Shown here one piece after another: positions 11,810-21,091 of a stretch of DNA of 33,189 nt. The position numbers and the translations under genes are program-made. Position 1 is the first letter of the stretch. Every line of letters starts with the position of its first letter. Below the pieces are notes generated by a model, which was not told the DNA's origin, ran no database searches, and saw only the letters and a program-made list of their open reading frames with translations. Source of the DNA: Gammaproteobacteria bacterium (lineage in GTDB: Bacteria > Pseudomonadota > Gammaproteobacteria > UBA9214); NCBI GenBank assembly GCA_003230545.1, contig QIFB01000035.1, forward strand, positions 1-33,189, in the 5' to 3' direction.

Positions 11810-12685
11810 ATGAGCTGGTTCCGTAAATTAATGCCCTCCAAGATCCGCACGCCGGGCGGAAACAAGCGTTCCATTCCGGAGGGCCTGTGGATCAAGTGCA
11901 ACGGCTGCAGCGCTGTCCTGTACCGCTCCGAGCTCGAGCGCAACTGCGATGTATGCCCGAAGTGCAGTCACCATATGCGTATCGGCGCACGCCGGCGCCT
12001 GGAAATGTTTTTTGACGATGACAGCACCGAGGAGATTGGTGCCGGACTTGAGCCGGTCGATGTTCTCAAGTTCAGGGACAGCAAGAAATACCGGGACCGG
12101 CTGACGGCTGCACAGAAGGACACGGGTGAAACCGATGCACTGGTCGCCATGCGCGGCACGGTCAAGGACGTGCCGCTGGTCGCGGCCGCCTTCGAATTCA
12201 GGTTTATGGGTGGTTCCATGGGCGCTGTCGTCGGCGAACGATTTGTCCGTGCCATTAACATCTCCATTGAAGCCAGGATCCCGTATATCTGTTTCTCGGC
12301 CAGCGGCGGGGCGCGTATGCAGGAGGCCCTGTTTTCGCTGATGCAAATGGCCAAGACCAGTGCCGCACTGACGCGCCTGGCGGACGCCGGCATTCCCTAC
12401 ATCTCGGTACTCACCGATCCGACCATGGGTGGGGTGTCGGCCAGTTTCGCCATGCTGGGTGATATCAATATTGCTGAACCGAAAGCGCTGATCGGTTTTG
12501 CCGGGCCACGCGTAATCGAGCAGACCGTTCGCGAAACCCTGCCGGAAGGATTCCAGAGGAGCGAGTTTCTGCTGGATCACGGGGTCATCGACATGATTAT
12601 CGATCGTCGAGAAATGCGCGATAACATGCTGAGCTTGATAGGGATATTGACAGATAATTCTGCTTCCCCGGCCGCCGAAAAATAA
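11810..12685 (+). CDS. accD: Acetyl-CoA carboxylase carboxyltransferase subunit beta
   Basis: Zn-ribbon [57 protein letters not shown]. Confidence 0.97.
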   Translation: MSWFRKLMPSKIRTPGGNKRSIPEGLWIKCNGCSAVLYRSELERNCDVCPKCSHHMRIGARRRLEMFFDDDSTEEIGAGLEPVDVLKFRDSKKYRDRLTAAQKDTGETDALVAMRGTVKDVPLVAAAFEFRFMGGSMGAVVGERFVRAINISIEARIPYICFSASGGARMQEALFSLMQMAKTSAALTRLADAGIPYISVLTDPTMGGVSASFAMLGDINIAEPKALIGFAGPRVIEQTVRETLPEGFQRSEFLLDHGVIDMIIDRREMRDNMLSLIGILTDNSASPAAEK

Positions 12686-12710
12686 GCCGAACCCGCAGTC
12701 CCTCCCGATC

Positions 12711-13976
12711 ATGCCGCGTTTCAACCGACTCGCTGAGTGGCTGCAATGGCAGGAATCCCTGCACCCCCGCAGCATCGACCTGGGCCTGGATCGGGTGGCC
12801 AGGGTCGCGCAGCGCATGGAACTGCGCCAGCCAGGTCCATTCACCATTACCGTCGCCGGGACCAATGGCAAGGGTTCCAGTATCGCAATGCTGGAAGCCA
12901 TGCTGTTGCGGGCGGGGTACAGTGTCTGTAGTTATACCTCACCACACCTGCTGCGTTACAACGAACGCATCAGGATTAACGGGACCGAGGTCAGCGATAC
13001 CGAATTGTGTAGCGCCTTCGATGCAGTGGATACCCGGCGCCATCAGGACTCACTCACCTGTTTCGAATTCGGCACACTGGCCGCACTCGGGATCATCCAG
13101 GACAGGGCGCCCGATATCCGCTTGCTCGAGGTTGGCCTGGGCGGGCGGCTGGATGCCGTGAATATCATCGACCCCGACATCGCACTGGTCACGGCCATTG
13201 GCATCGATCACGTTGTGTGGCTGGGGAACAGCCGTGCAGCGATCGCGCGGGAGAAGGCAGGTATTTTCCGCAGCAGCGTGCCGGCTGTCAGCAGCGACCC
13301 TGACCCGGTCGACAGCCTCGGTGAAGCTGCCAGGAAAACAGGCGCCCGCTGGTACGGGCTCAACGAGCAGTATCACTATGTGATCAACACCAAAGGCTGG
13401 AACTGGACCGGGCCGTGCACGCAACACGGTTCGTTACCCGTTCCTGTGCTGCCGGGTGACTACCAGTTCGACAATGCGGCCGGTGTGCTGATGGTGCTTG
13501 AACTCATCAGGGAACGCTACCCTGTTGACAGGGGCTCCATTGACAGCGGACTGCAGGAGGTACGACTGCCGGGCCGCTGCCAGTTCACGGGAGGAACCCC
13601 CGAAACAGTACTTGACGTTGCCCATAACCCCCAGGGTGCCCGGGGTCTTGCAGCAGTTCTGCGGAAACGTCCTGTTACCGGCAACACCTGGGTTGTGCTC
13701 GGCATGCTGGAGGACAAGGATGTTGCCGGATTCACAGAGTACCTGGCCCCGGTGGCGGACCACTGGTGCCTGGCAGGGCTGGAGGCCGAGCGCGGGCTGA
13801 CAGCTGCCGCGCTCGGGGCACGGGTGAGCGATGCAATCAATCCTGCGGTTATTGCGTGTTTTCCGGACGTCACTGCGGCACTCGGGCACGCAAGCCGTGC
13901 TGCCGGGACCGGTGACCGGGTCGTGGTCTGCGGTTCATTTCATACCGTGGCGGAAGCCATGGCGGGTACGGTATAG
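12711..13976 (+). CDS. folC: Bifunctional folylpolyglutamate synthase/dihydrofolate synthase
   Basis: FTITVAGTNGKGSSIAMLEAML; SYTSPHLLRYNERIRING; LEVGLGGRLDAVNIID. Confidence 0.96.
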   Translation: MPRFNRLAEWLQWQESLHPRSIDLGLDRVARVAQRMELRQPGPFTITVAGTNGKGSSIAMLEAMLLRAGYSVCSYTSPHLLRYNERIRINGTEVSDTELCSAFDAVDTRRHQDSLTCFEFGTLAALGIIQDRAPDIRLLEVGLGGRLDAVNIIDPDIALVTAIGIDHVVWLGNSRAAIAREKAGIFRSSVPAVSSDPDPVDSLGEAARKTGARWYGLNEQYHYVINTKGWNWTGPCTQHGSLPVPVLPGDYQFDNAAGVLMVLELIRERYPVDRGSIDSGLQEVRLPGRCQFTGGTPETVLDVAHNPQGARGLAAVLRKRPVTGNTWVVLGMLEDKDVAGFTEYLAPVADHWCLAGLEAERGLTAAALGARVSDAINPAVIACFPDVTAALGHASRAAGTGDRVVVCGSFHTVAEAMAGTV

Positions 13977-14024
13977 TCTCGCCTGCAAATCGCCGACGCG
14001 GCACCAGCATCTCAACAAGGGACC

Positions 14025-14600
14025 ATGATGGATCAAAGACTCAAACAACGACTGGTTGGGGCGATTGTCCTGATATCTCTGGCAGTCATTTTTATACCGG
14101 TCATCCTTGAGGGCCCTGATGATGACTGGACACCACGTGTCCAGGAAATTCCGGTACCCCCGCAGATTGAATACCAGGCCGAAGTAGACCTGCCGGTTCC
14201 GGCCGAATCGCCGGCACCCGTTCCGAAGGTAACCACACCGGCAGAACTTCCGGTCACCGAGGCACCAGCCGCTGATGTCACGCCTCCACCGGCAGCGGAA
14301 CCGGTCCCGGCCAAGGCAAAGCCGGTAGCGGAGAAACCGGCTCCCAAACCGGAAGTCCGGGCTGGGTCATGGGTCATTCAGGTCGGCAGTTTCTCCCAGC
14401 AACTGAACGCCAGTGGGTTGCGTGACCGGCTGCAGAAGACCGGCTACAACAGTCGCCTGCAGGAAATCGACGCGGGAAAGGGCAAGGCCTGGCGGGTCCT
14501 GGTCGGACCCTTCGACACGCGGGTCGCAGCAGAGCAGCAGCGTGACCGGATCACCGGCCAGCACCACATGAAAGGGATTGTTACCCGGTTCAAGGAATAA
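14025..14600 (+). CDS. dedD: SPOR domain protein, DedD-like
   Basis: N-terminal TM, Pro/Ala-rich linker, C-terminal SPOR domain (SWVIQVGSFSQQLNASGLRDRLQKTGYNSRL); folC-dedD-cvpA-purF order. Confidence 0.85.
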   Translation: MMDQRLKQRLVGAIVLISLAVIFIPVILEGPDDDWTPRVQEIPVPPQIEYQAEVDLPVPAESPAPVPKVTTPAELPVTEAPAADVTPPPAAEPVPAKAKPVAEKPAPKPEVRAGSWVIQVGSFSQQLNASGLRDRLQKTGYNSRLQEIDAGKGKAWRVLVGPFDTRVAAEQQRDRITGQHHMKGIVTRFKE

Positions 14601-14728
14601 CCCGTGAGCCTGCCCCGGATTTCAATGGCAGGGGAAACACCGTATCTGCTAGAATATTCCTGACGTTGAAATTTATTTAAAGTCAACGGGCTGTAGAACC
14701 CCGGCCCGCCAACGAGGAAGACGTATCA

Positions 14729-15220
14729 ATGGTCTGGATCGATATTGCAATCATTGCGCTGGTAGTTCTGTCAGCCGTGTTAAGCCTGTTCCGCGGTTTC
14801 GTCAAGGAAGCACTGGCGCTGGCTTCCTGGCTGGTGGCACTCTGGGTCACGATGATCTTTTACGAAGACCTCGCGGTCGTCCTGTCAGAGTGGATTGCCG
14901 AACCTTCTATCCGGAATATCGCGGCCTTCAGCATCCTCTTTATCGGTATCCTGTTAATCGGTGCACTGATTAACTACCTTGCCAGCAAGCTCGTTGTGAA
15001 AACCGGTCTGGCAATGACAGACCGTATGCTCGGTGTGGTCTTCGGGGTCGCCCGTGGCGTTGTCATCGTGGCCATCCTGGTATTGTTTGCAGGACTCACA
15101 CCCTTGCCACAGGATTCCTGGTGGCAGAGTTCACAGTTGATCGGCTACTTCCAGGACTTCGCCCTGTGGATGCGTGAGTATCTGCCCACGGACATCTCCG
15201 AGAATATTACCTACGTATAG
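14729..15220 (+). CDS. cvpA: CvpA family protein
   Basis: Four-TM protein ([32 protein letters not shown]) directly upstream of purF. Confidence 0.93.
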   Translation: MVWIDIAIIALVVLSAVLSLFRGFVKEALALASWLVALWVTMIFYEDLAVVLSEWIAEPSIRNIAAFSILFIGILLIGALINYLASKLVVKTGLAMTDRMLGVVFGVARGVVIVAILVLFAGLTPLPQDSWWQSSQLIGYFQDFALWMREYLPTDISENITYV

Positions 15221-15245
15221 GTTCAGGATATCTGACAACCGGATT

Positions 15246-16757
15246 ATGTGTGGCATTATCGGCATTGTGGCCAACGGGCCAGCCAACCAGGCGATCTATG
15301 ACGGCCTGACGGTATTGCAGCACCGCGGCCAGGATGCAGCAGGCATCATGACCTGCGATGGCAGTCATCTGCACCTGCGCAAGAGCAACGGCCTGGTGCG
15401 TGATACCTTCCACACACGGCACATGCTGCGCCTGCTTGGCAGTATGGGTATCGGTCATGTGCGCTATCCAACCGCAGGCTGCGAGAGCTCGGCCGAGGCA
15501 CAGCCGTTCTACGTAAATTCTCCCTACGGAATCAGCCTTGCACACAACGGCAACCTGACCAATGCAAATACCCTGAAGCAGGAACTGTTCCAGGAAGACC
15601 TGCGCCAGATCAACACGGAATCCGATTCCGAAATCCTGCTCAACGTATTTGCCCACGAGCTGCAGCGACAGGGCAAGTTACGCATGGAAGTCAGTGATGT
15701 CTTCAGTGCCGTTACCGGGGTACACCGACGCTGCGAGGGCGCCTATGCCGCGATTGCCATGATTACCGGGTACGGTATTCTGGGCTTCCGCGATCCCTGC
15801 GGCATTCGCCCGGTCGTTTATGGAAAACGTGAAACGCCCGCTGGTACGGATTACATCATTGCTTCCGAAAGTGTTGCACTGGATGTGCTGGGCTTCGAGC
15901 TGATAAGGGACATCGCACCGGGTGAAGCCGTTTTCATCGGGCTTGACGGCCAGGTGCATACCCGGCAATGCGCCGCCAAGGTAATACATTCACCCTGTAT
16001 CTTTGAATTTGTCTATCTCGCCAGACCGGACTCGATCATTGACAATATCTCGGTCTACAAGGCACGCCTGCGCATGGGCGACCGCCTGGCGGAGAAAATA
16101 CGCAGGGTGCGCCCTGATCACGATTTCGACGTCGTGATCCCGATACCGGATACCAGTCGCACCTCCGCGCTGCAGCTGGCCTACAGGCTGGGCCTGAAAT
16201 ACCGGGAAGGTTTCATGAAGAACCGCTACATCGGCAGGACCTTTATCATGCCGGGCCAGCAACAGCGCAAGAAATCCGTACGCCAGAAGCTCAACGCCAT
16301 TGACCTCGAATTCAGCGGCAAGAACGTCCTGCTGGTAGACGACTCTATCGTGCGTGGCACCACTTCATCCCAGATCATCCAGATGGCACGCGATGCGGGC
16401 GCAAACAAGGTCTACTTCGCCTCGGCGGCACCCCCGGTACGGTTTCCGAACGTCTATGGAATCGACATGCCCGCCGTGGATGAACTGATTGCACACGGCC
16501 GCACCGAGGAGGAAGTGCAACAGGAGATCGGTGCGGACTGGCTTGTTTACCAGGATCTCGATGACCTGATTGAAGCAGTCAGCAAGGGGAATCCGGATAT
16601 CGAACGGTTTGACAGCTCGGTATTTACCGGTGAGTACATCACCGGCAATGTTGGATCTGATTACCTGAACGGCCTGCGGGCAGCTCGCAATGATTCAGCC
16701 AAGAGCGACCGGCGCAGCAGCGATGACGAGGCCATTGACCTGCACAACACGGCGTAA
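15246..16757 (+). CDS. purF: Amidophosphoribosyltransferase
   Basis: [56 protein letters not shown]. Start at ATG 15246. Confidence 0.97.
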   Translation: MCGIIGIVANGPANQAIYDGLTVLQHRGQDAAGIMTCDGSHLHLRKSNGLVRDTFHTRHMLRLLGSMGIGHVRYPTAGCESSAEAQPFYVNSPYGISLAHNGNLTNANTLKQELFQEDLRQINTESDSEILLNVFAHELQRQGKLRMEVSDVFSAVTGVHRRCEGAYAAIAMITGYGILGFRDPCGIRPVVYGKRETPAGTDYIIASESVALDVLGFELIRDIAPGEAVFIGLDGQVHTRQCAAKVIHSPCIFEFVYLARPDSIIDNISVYKARLRMGDRLAEKIRRVRPDHDFDVVIPIPDTSRTSALQLAYRLGLKYREGFMKNRYIGRTFIMPGQQQRKKSVRQKLNAIDLEFSGKNVLLVDDSIVRGTTSSQIIQMARDAGANKVYFASAAPPVRFPNVYGIDMPAVDELIAHGRTEEEVQQEIGADWLVYQDLDDLIEAVSKGNPDIERFDSSVFTGEYITGNVGSDYLNGLRAARNDSAKSDRRSSDDEAIDLHNTA

Positions 16758-16770
16758 GCCAGCGCCTGTA

Positions 16771-16799
16771 TTGACAGACTTGACGGCCTGAACTAGTCT
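16771..16799 (+). promoter_or_regulatory. Predicted sigma-70 promoter of the metZ leader (TTGACA-N17-TAGTCT)
   Basis: TTGACA 16771-16776, 17-nt spacer, TAGTCT 16794-16799, with the expected start just ahead of the aptamer-like element. Confidence 0.6.
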
Positions 16800-16807
16800 G
16801 GCCGGAT

Positions 16808-16860
16808 ATGCGCCGATTTGATTTTAGCTTGCGGGCGCCCTACAAATACAGCTAAGCGAC
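16808..16860 (+). ncRNA. SAM-II (SAM-alpha)-like riboswitch aptamer
   Basis: GCGCC-GATTTGATTTTAGCTTGC-gGGCGC-cctACAAATACAGCTAAGCG. P1 GCGCC/GGCGC (16810-14/16834-38); pseudoknot TTAGC/GCTAA (16824-28/16851-55). The GATTTG, GCTTGC and ACAA..GCTAA blocks match the SAM-II motif as recalled; sits upstream of metZ. Confidence 0.85.
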
Positions 16861-16863
16861 GGC

Positions 16864-16897
16864 ACCTGCTTTCGCCTGGCTGAGAGCGGGTTTTTTT
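16864..16897 (+). terminator. Intrinsic terminator in the metZ 5' leader, probable riboswitch expression platform
   Basis: ACCTGCTTTC-gcctggct-GAGAGCGGGT (10-bp stem with two G-U pairs) followed by a T7 run (16891-16897). Confidence 0.85.
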
Positions 16898-16931
16898 ATG
16901 CCCTGTTTTTTTCACCCTCTGGAGAAGACCG

Positions 16932-18125
16932 ATGGCAGACACGCACGATGGTCCGGATTTCGAGACACTCGCAATCCGTGCCGGCCAGTCAAGGACCGGC
17001 GAGGGGGAGCACGCCGAACCGATCTTCCCGACATCCAGCTATGTCTTCGAGAGCGCGGCGGCGGCCGCAGCCCGTTTTTCCGGGGATGAGCCGGGTAATA
17101 TCTATTCACGGTTTACCAATCCGACCGTACGCACCTTTGAACAACGACTGGCCGCCCTCGAAGGCGGGGAGTGCTGCGTCGCCACGTCATCCGGTATGGC
17201 TGCGATCCTGTCAACCTGCGCAGGGCTGCTCAAGGCCGGTGACCACGTGGTATGTTCACGCAGTGTGTTCGGGACCACCACGGTACTGTTCTCGACCTAC
17301 CTCGCCAGGTTCGGCATCGGGACGACCTTTGTGCCACTCGCAGACCTCGATGCCTGGGAACAGGCCATCCGGCCGGAAACGCAATTACTGTTCCTGGAAA
17401 CACCGTCCAACCCCCTGACCGAACTGGTCGATATCCGGGCACTGGCCGCGCTGGCAAAGGCGCACGACGGTATTCTCGCGGTGGATAATGTCTTATGCAC
17501 GCCCGCCCTCCAGAGGCCACTCGAACTGGGCGCGGATATCGTCATCCACTCGGCCACCAAGTACATCGACGGCCAGGGCCGCTGCGTCGGCGGGGCCGTC
17601 GTCGGGGATGCGGAGCGCGTCGGCAAGGAGATCTATGGTTTCCTGCGCACTGCAGGTCCGACCATGAGTCCCTTTAATGCCTGGGTCTTTCTCAAGGGGC
17701 TCGAAACCCTGGCGCTGCGCATGCGCGCGCACTGCGACCATGCGCTCGAGATTGCCCGCTGGCTGGAACAACAGCCACAGGTTGCACGCGTGTTTTACCC
17801 CGGACTTGAATCGCATCCCCAGCATGCACTGGCCGGCAGCCAGCAGCAGGGCTACGGGGGCATCGTGTCCTTCGAGGTTGCCGGTGGCAAGGACCCGGCC
17901 TGGTCATTGATTGACGCGATGCGGGTGTTTTCCATTACGGCAAACCTGGGCGATACCAAGAGCACCATCACACATCCGGCGACGACGACGCACGGCCGCC
18001 TGACTCCGGAACAGCGCACCGATACCGGAATTTCCGATGGCCTGGTCCGCCTGGCCGTGGGACTCGAATCCGTGAACGACCTGAGGTCTGATCTTGAGCG
18101 GGGACTCGCAGCCGCCAGTCGCTGA
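16932..18125 (+). CDS. metZ: O-succinylhomoserine sulfhydrylase (PLP-dependent trans-sulfuration family)
   Basis: FETLAIRAGQSRTGEGEHAEPIFPTSSYVFESA; SATKYIDGQGRCVGGAVVG; TTHGRLTPEQR. Confidence 0.93.
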   Translation: MADTHDGPDFETLAIRAGQSRTGEGEHAEPIFPTSSYVFESAAAAAARFSGDEPGNIYSRFTNPTVRTFEQRLAALEGGECCVATSSGMAAILSTCAGLLKAGDHVVCSRSVFGTTTVLFSTYLARFGIGTTFVPLADLDAWEQAIRPETQLLFLETPSNPLTELVDIRALAALAKAHDGILAVDNVLCTPALQRPLELGADIVIHSATKYIDGQGRCVGGAVVGDAERVGKEIYGFLRTAGPTMSPFNAWVFLKGLETLALRMRAHCDHALEIARWLEQQPQVARVFYPGLESHPQHALAGSQQQGYGGIVSFEVAGGKDPAWSLIDAMRVFSITANLGDTKSTITHPATTTHGRLTPEQRTDTGISDGLVRLAVGLESVNDLRSDLERGLAAASR

Positions 18126-19383
18126 CATCCGTGCAGACCTGCTGGCCATCTATCAGGCCGGCCTGGAGGCGGTCGACGGTCACGACACTGTCAGCCGTTA
18201 CCTGAATCACAACCGGCCGTCAGGACCAGTCGCGGTCGTGGCAATTGGCAAGGCCGCCAGCGCCATGGTCACTGGTGCCAGCGAGGCACTGGGTGAACAG
18301 CTCGGAAAGGGGCTGGTGATCACGAAGACCGGTCACCTGGACCTGGCATTGCAGACGGATCCACGGTTTGTCTGCAGGGAGACGGGGCACCCGGTCCCGG
18401 ATGCCGCCAGCCTGGCGGCCGGACAGATCCTGCTCCGGTTTTTGCAAGCGCTCCCGGAGGGAGTGGAATTACTGGTACTGCTCTCGGGCGGCACCTCGAG
18501 CCTGGTCGAGGTACTCCCGGAGGCGGTCGATCTGGAGCAGCTACAGGCACTGAACCGCTGGTTACTGGCAAGTGGCCTGCCGGTACAGGCCATCAACCGG
18601 GTCCGCAGCGCGGTTTCGTGTATTAAGGGCGGCCGGCTGGCGCAGTGGCTGGATTCCCGGCCGGCAACCGTTTTACTGGTGTCCGATGTCGCCGGCGATG
18701 ACCTGGCTGCCATCGGCTCCGGCCTGCTGTACGCGGCACCCGCCGGGCCACCGGACACCAGCCAGCTACCGGGCTGGGTGGTTACCATGATCAAGGCGTG
18801 TCACAACGAACCGGCGCCTGTCAGCAACGCGCCCGGCATTGAGCACCACGTGGTGGCCCGGCTGGAGGATGCACTTGCTGCTGCCCGCCGGCATGCCCGG
18901 TCAATCGGGTACCCTGCCAGCGTGGTAACTGCGGAGCTGAGCGGGGATGCACTGCAGGCCGGGCAGGAGATCGTCGCTACACTGGCTGACAAGCCAGCCG
19001 GGGTCTGGCTCTGGGGTGGCGAGACGACGGTCGAGCTGCCACCAGTGGCCGGGCAGGGCGGGCGCTGCCAAAGCCTGGCACTGTCCGCGGCCTGCGTCCT
19101 GGCCGGGCAGGAGCATCTCCTGTTGCTGGCCGCCGGGACGGACGGGTCTGACGGGCCCGGTACCGCGGCAGGCGCCCTGGTGGACGGCGAAACCCTGGCA
19201 CGCGGGACGGCAAGCGGTCTCGATGCAGCGCATTGTCTGCAGCAGGCGGATGCCGGCAGCTTTCTGGAAGCGAGTGGCGACCTGGTAATCACCGGGCCAA
19301 CCGGCACCAACGTCACGGACCTGGTGATTGCCATCAAGACCGCATCAGCAGATGGCTTGCATTACCTGGGAAACTTTGATTAA
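18094..19383 (+). CDS. Glycerate 2-kinase (GckA/TtuD, MOFRL family)
   Basis: VVAIGKAASAMVTGA; LLSGGTSSLVE; C-terminal AAGTDGSDGPGTAAGALVDG and GPTGTNVTDLVIAIK. Confidence 0.9.
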   Translation: MSGDSQPPVADIRADLLAIYQAGLEAVDGHDTVSRYLNHNRPSGPVAVVAIGKAASAMVTGASEALGEQLGKGLVITKTGHLDLALQTDPRFVCRETGHPVPDAASLAAGQILLRFLQALPEGVELLVLLSGGTSSLVEVLPEAVDLEQLQALNRWLLASGLPVQAINRVRSAVSCIKGGRLAQWLDSRPATVLLVSDVAGDDLAAIGSGLLYAAPAGPPDTSQLPGWVVTMIKACHNEPAPVSNAPGIEHHVVARLEDALAAARRHARSIGYPASVVTAELSGDALQAGQEIVATLADKPAGVWLWGGETTVELPPVAGQGGRCQSLALSAACVLAGQEHLLLLAAGTDGSDGPGTAAGALVDGETLARGTASGLDAAHCLQQADAGSFLEASGDLVITGPTGTNVTDLVIAIKTASADGLHYLGNFD

Positions 19384-19395
19384 TTGAAGCGCCCC

Positions 19396-19423
19396 CGTCA
19401 TTCGAGCACAGCGAAGCAATCTC
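19396..19423 (+). repeat. Partial copy resembling a dispersed CGTCATTGCGAGC..AGCGAAGCAATCTC-type bacterial repeat
   Basis: cgtcattcgagcacagcgaagcaatctc resembles, from memory, this widely dispersed intergenic repeat family; only one copy is in the window. Confidence 0.5.
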
Positions 19424-19428
19424 ACGCC

Positions 19429-19610
19429 ATGAAATCAGTCGGCTGCTTGCTGCTGACAGCAATATTTTCAATGCTGGTTTCTTCGATCAGTATGGCAGGA
19501 ACACCGCAGGCACAGGCTGGTAGCTGAGCGATTTCCGGGACAACGTACCGGTTGACCCGAAACTCTTTGAACTGCCTTCAGGGTATGACCGGCACACGCT
19601 CGGTCGCTAG
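19429..19610 (+). pseudogene. Remnant of a small secreted/exported protein gene, apparently frameshifted
   Basis: ATG 19429 encodes signal-peptide-like MKSVGCLLLTAIFSMLVSSISMAGTPQAQAGS* (stop 19525-19527). Another frame continues as LSDFRDNVPVDPKLFELPSGYDRHTLGR* up to TAG 19608-19610. Confidence 0.5.
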
Positions 19611-20338
19611 CCCGCGGCCACCAGCTTTTCGAAGCAGTATCCTTTCGGGGTAAATTCAAGCATGGTAGCGCCGGTATCCCAGCTACCCAGGGCTATGCGG
19701 GTTGCGGCCTGACCATCGATGGTCAGACGGTGCACTCCCTGCCGGTGCGTATGCCCGTGGATCAGCAGGTGCACCCCGTGTGCCTGCATCGCATGGCTGA
19801 CCGCGTCCGGGTTGGCATCCATTGCGCCCGCGCTCTTCAGCCTGCCGGCATGGATACTGGCATCCCGCAGTTCGCCGGCAATCCGGCGGCGTTCCCCTGC
19901 TGGTTTGGCAAGAAAATCCTGCTGCCAGCCGGGTTCCCGGACCTGGTTGCGAAACGCGAAATACTCCGCATCGCCGGTGCACAGGGTGTCACCATGCAGC
20001 AGCAGAGCGGCCTGTCCGAACAGTTCGATCCGGACCGGATCATCGAGCAGGGTACAGGTACTCGCCCCGGCAAACCGGTCTCCCAGCAGAAAGTCCCGGT
20101 TGCCGCGCAGCACGAACACGGTTGTTCCCGTGTCAGCGCAGGCCTTCAGTCCAGCGGTGATTTCCTGCGAGTGCGGTGTCTCGTCATCGTCCCCGATCCA
20201 TGCCTCGAACAGGTCGCCGAGGATATAGATCGCCCCGGCATCCCTGGCACGGCCCCCGAGGTAGTGCAGGAAACGGCGCGTGGTATCCGGGTGGCCGGCG
20301 TCCAGGTGCAGATCAGAGATAAACTGGACCGCCGGCAT
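19607..20338 (-). CDS. lpxH: UDP-2,3-diacylglucosamine diphosphatase
   Basis: MPAVQFISDLHLDAGHPD; YILGDLFEAWIGDDD; LRGNRDFLLGDRFA; LIHGHTHRQGVH. Start chosen at 20338, within the longer ORF. Confidence 0.94.
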   Translation of the reverse strand: MPAVQFISDLHLDAGHPDTTRRFLHYLGGRARDAGAIYILGDLFEAWIGDDDETPHSQEITAGLKACADTGTTVFVLRGNRDFLLGDRFAGASTCTLLDDPVRIELFGQAALLLHGDTLCTGDAEYFAFRNQVREPGWQQDFLAKPAGERRRIAGELRDASIHAGRLKSAGAMDANPDAVSHAMQAHGVHLLIHGHTHRQGVHRLTIDGQAATRIALGSWDTGATMLEFTPKGYCFEKLVAAG

Positions 20339-20348
20339 GAACGGGTGG

Positions 20349-20945
20349 TCAGCCTTCCTCGACAGTGACCTTGTTGATGACCACGGCCTCGAGGGGAACA
20401 TCCTGGTGCCCGCCCTGGTTGCCGGTACTGACCTTCTCGATACTGTGTACGGCATCCATCCCGTCGATAACTTTACCAAAGACCGTGTAACCCCAGCCTT
20501 GCGGTGTCGGTGCGGTATGGTTCAGGAAGGTATTATCCTTGAGGTTGATGAAGAACTGCGCGGTTGCCGAATTCGGGTCATTCGTGCGCGCCATGGCAAT
20601 GGTCCCGGTGTCATTCTTCAGGCCGTTGTTGGCCTCGTTTTTAATTTGTGCGTTGGTCTTTTTTTGCTGCATGTCCGGCATAAATCCGCCGCCCTGGATC
20701 ATGAACCCGGGAATGACCCGGTGGAATATGGTGCCATCGAAAAAACCGGCCTTCGCGTAGGCCACGAAATTGGCCACGGTATCCGGTGCCTTGTTCCCGT
20801 CGAGTTCGAGTACGATGGTGCCACTGGTTGTTTCCATGTTTACAGTAACCATTCCGGCTCCTTTGGTTTCTTTGTCAGTTGAAAAGCCGGTAGCCGGTAT
20901 AAAGCCGAGCGTGGCGGCAAGCAATATTCCCATAAATCGCTTCAT
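20349..20945 (-). CDS. Peptidyl-prolyl cis-trans isomerase, cyclophilin type, with N-terminal signal peptide
   Basis: MKRFMGILLAATLGFIPATGFS signal; FFDGTIFHRVIPGFMIQGGGF; NDPNSATAQFFINLKDN; YTVFGKVIDGMD. Confidence 0.93.
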   Translation of the reverse strand: MKRFMGILLAATLGFIPATGFSTDKETKGAGMVTVNMETTSGTIVLELDGNKAPDTVANFVAYAKAGFFDGTIFHRVIPGFMIQGGGFMPDMQQKKTNAQIKNEANNGLKNDTGTIAMARTNDPNSATAQFFINLKDNTFLNHTAPTPQGWGYTVFGKVIDGMDAVHSIEKVSTGNQGGHQDVPLEAVVINKVTVEEG

Positions 20946-21091
20946 CTGGATCTCCATGAATGAACAAGTGACGCCAATCATATAAGCTTGCGCCGCAGTT
21001 ACAAGCCCGGATAACGGTTATCTGCCCGGCACGGATGTTCCCCGGCAGCGTTTCCGTTACCATGCTGGCGCAAAATACGGGGATTCACGGA

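Noticed and set aside
16863-16897. Reading this hairpin simply as the purF transcription terminator
   Set aside because: A promoter-like element and the SAM-II-like aptamer lie between purF and the hairpin, and metZ starts 35 nt after it. A leader expression platform explains it better, though it may also stop purF read-through.
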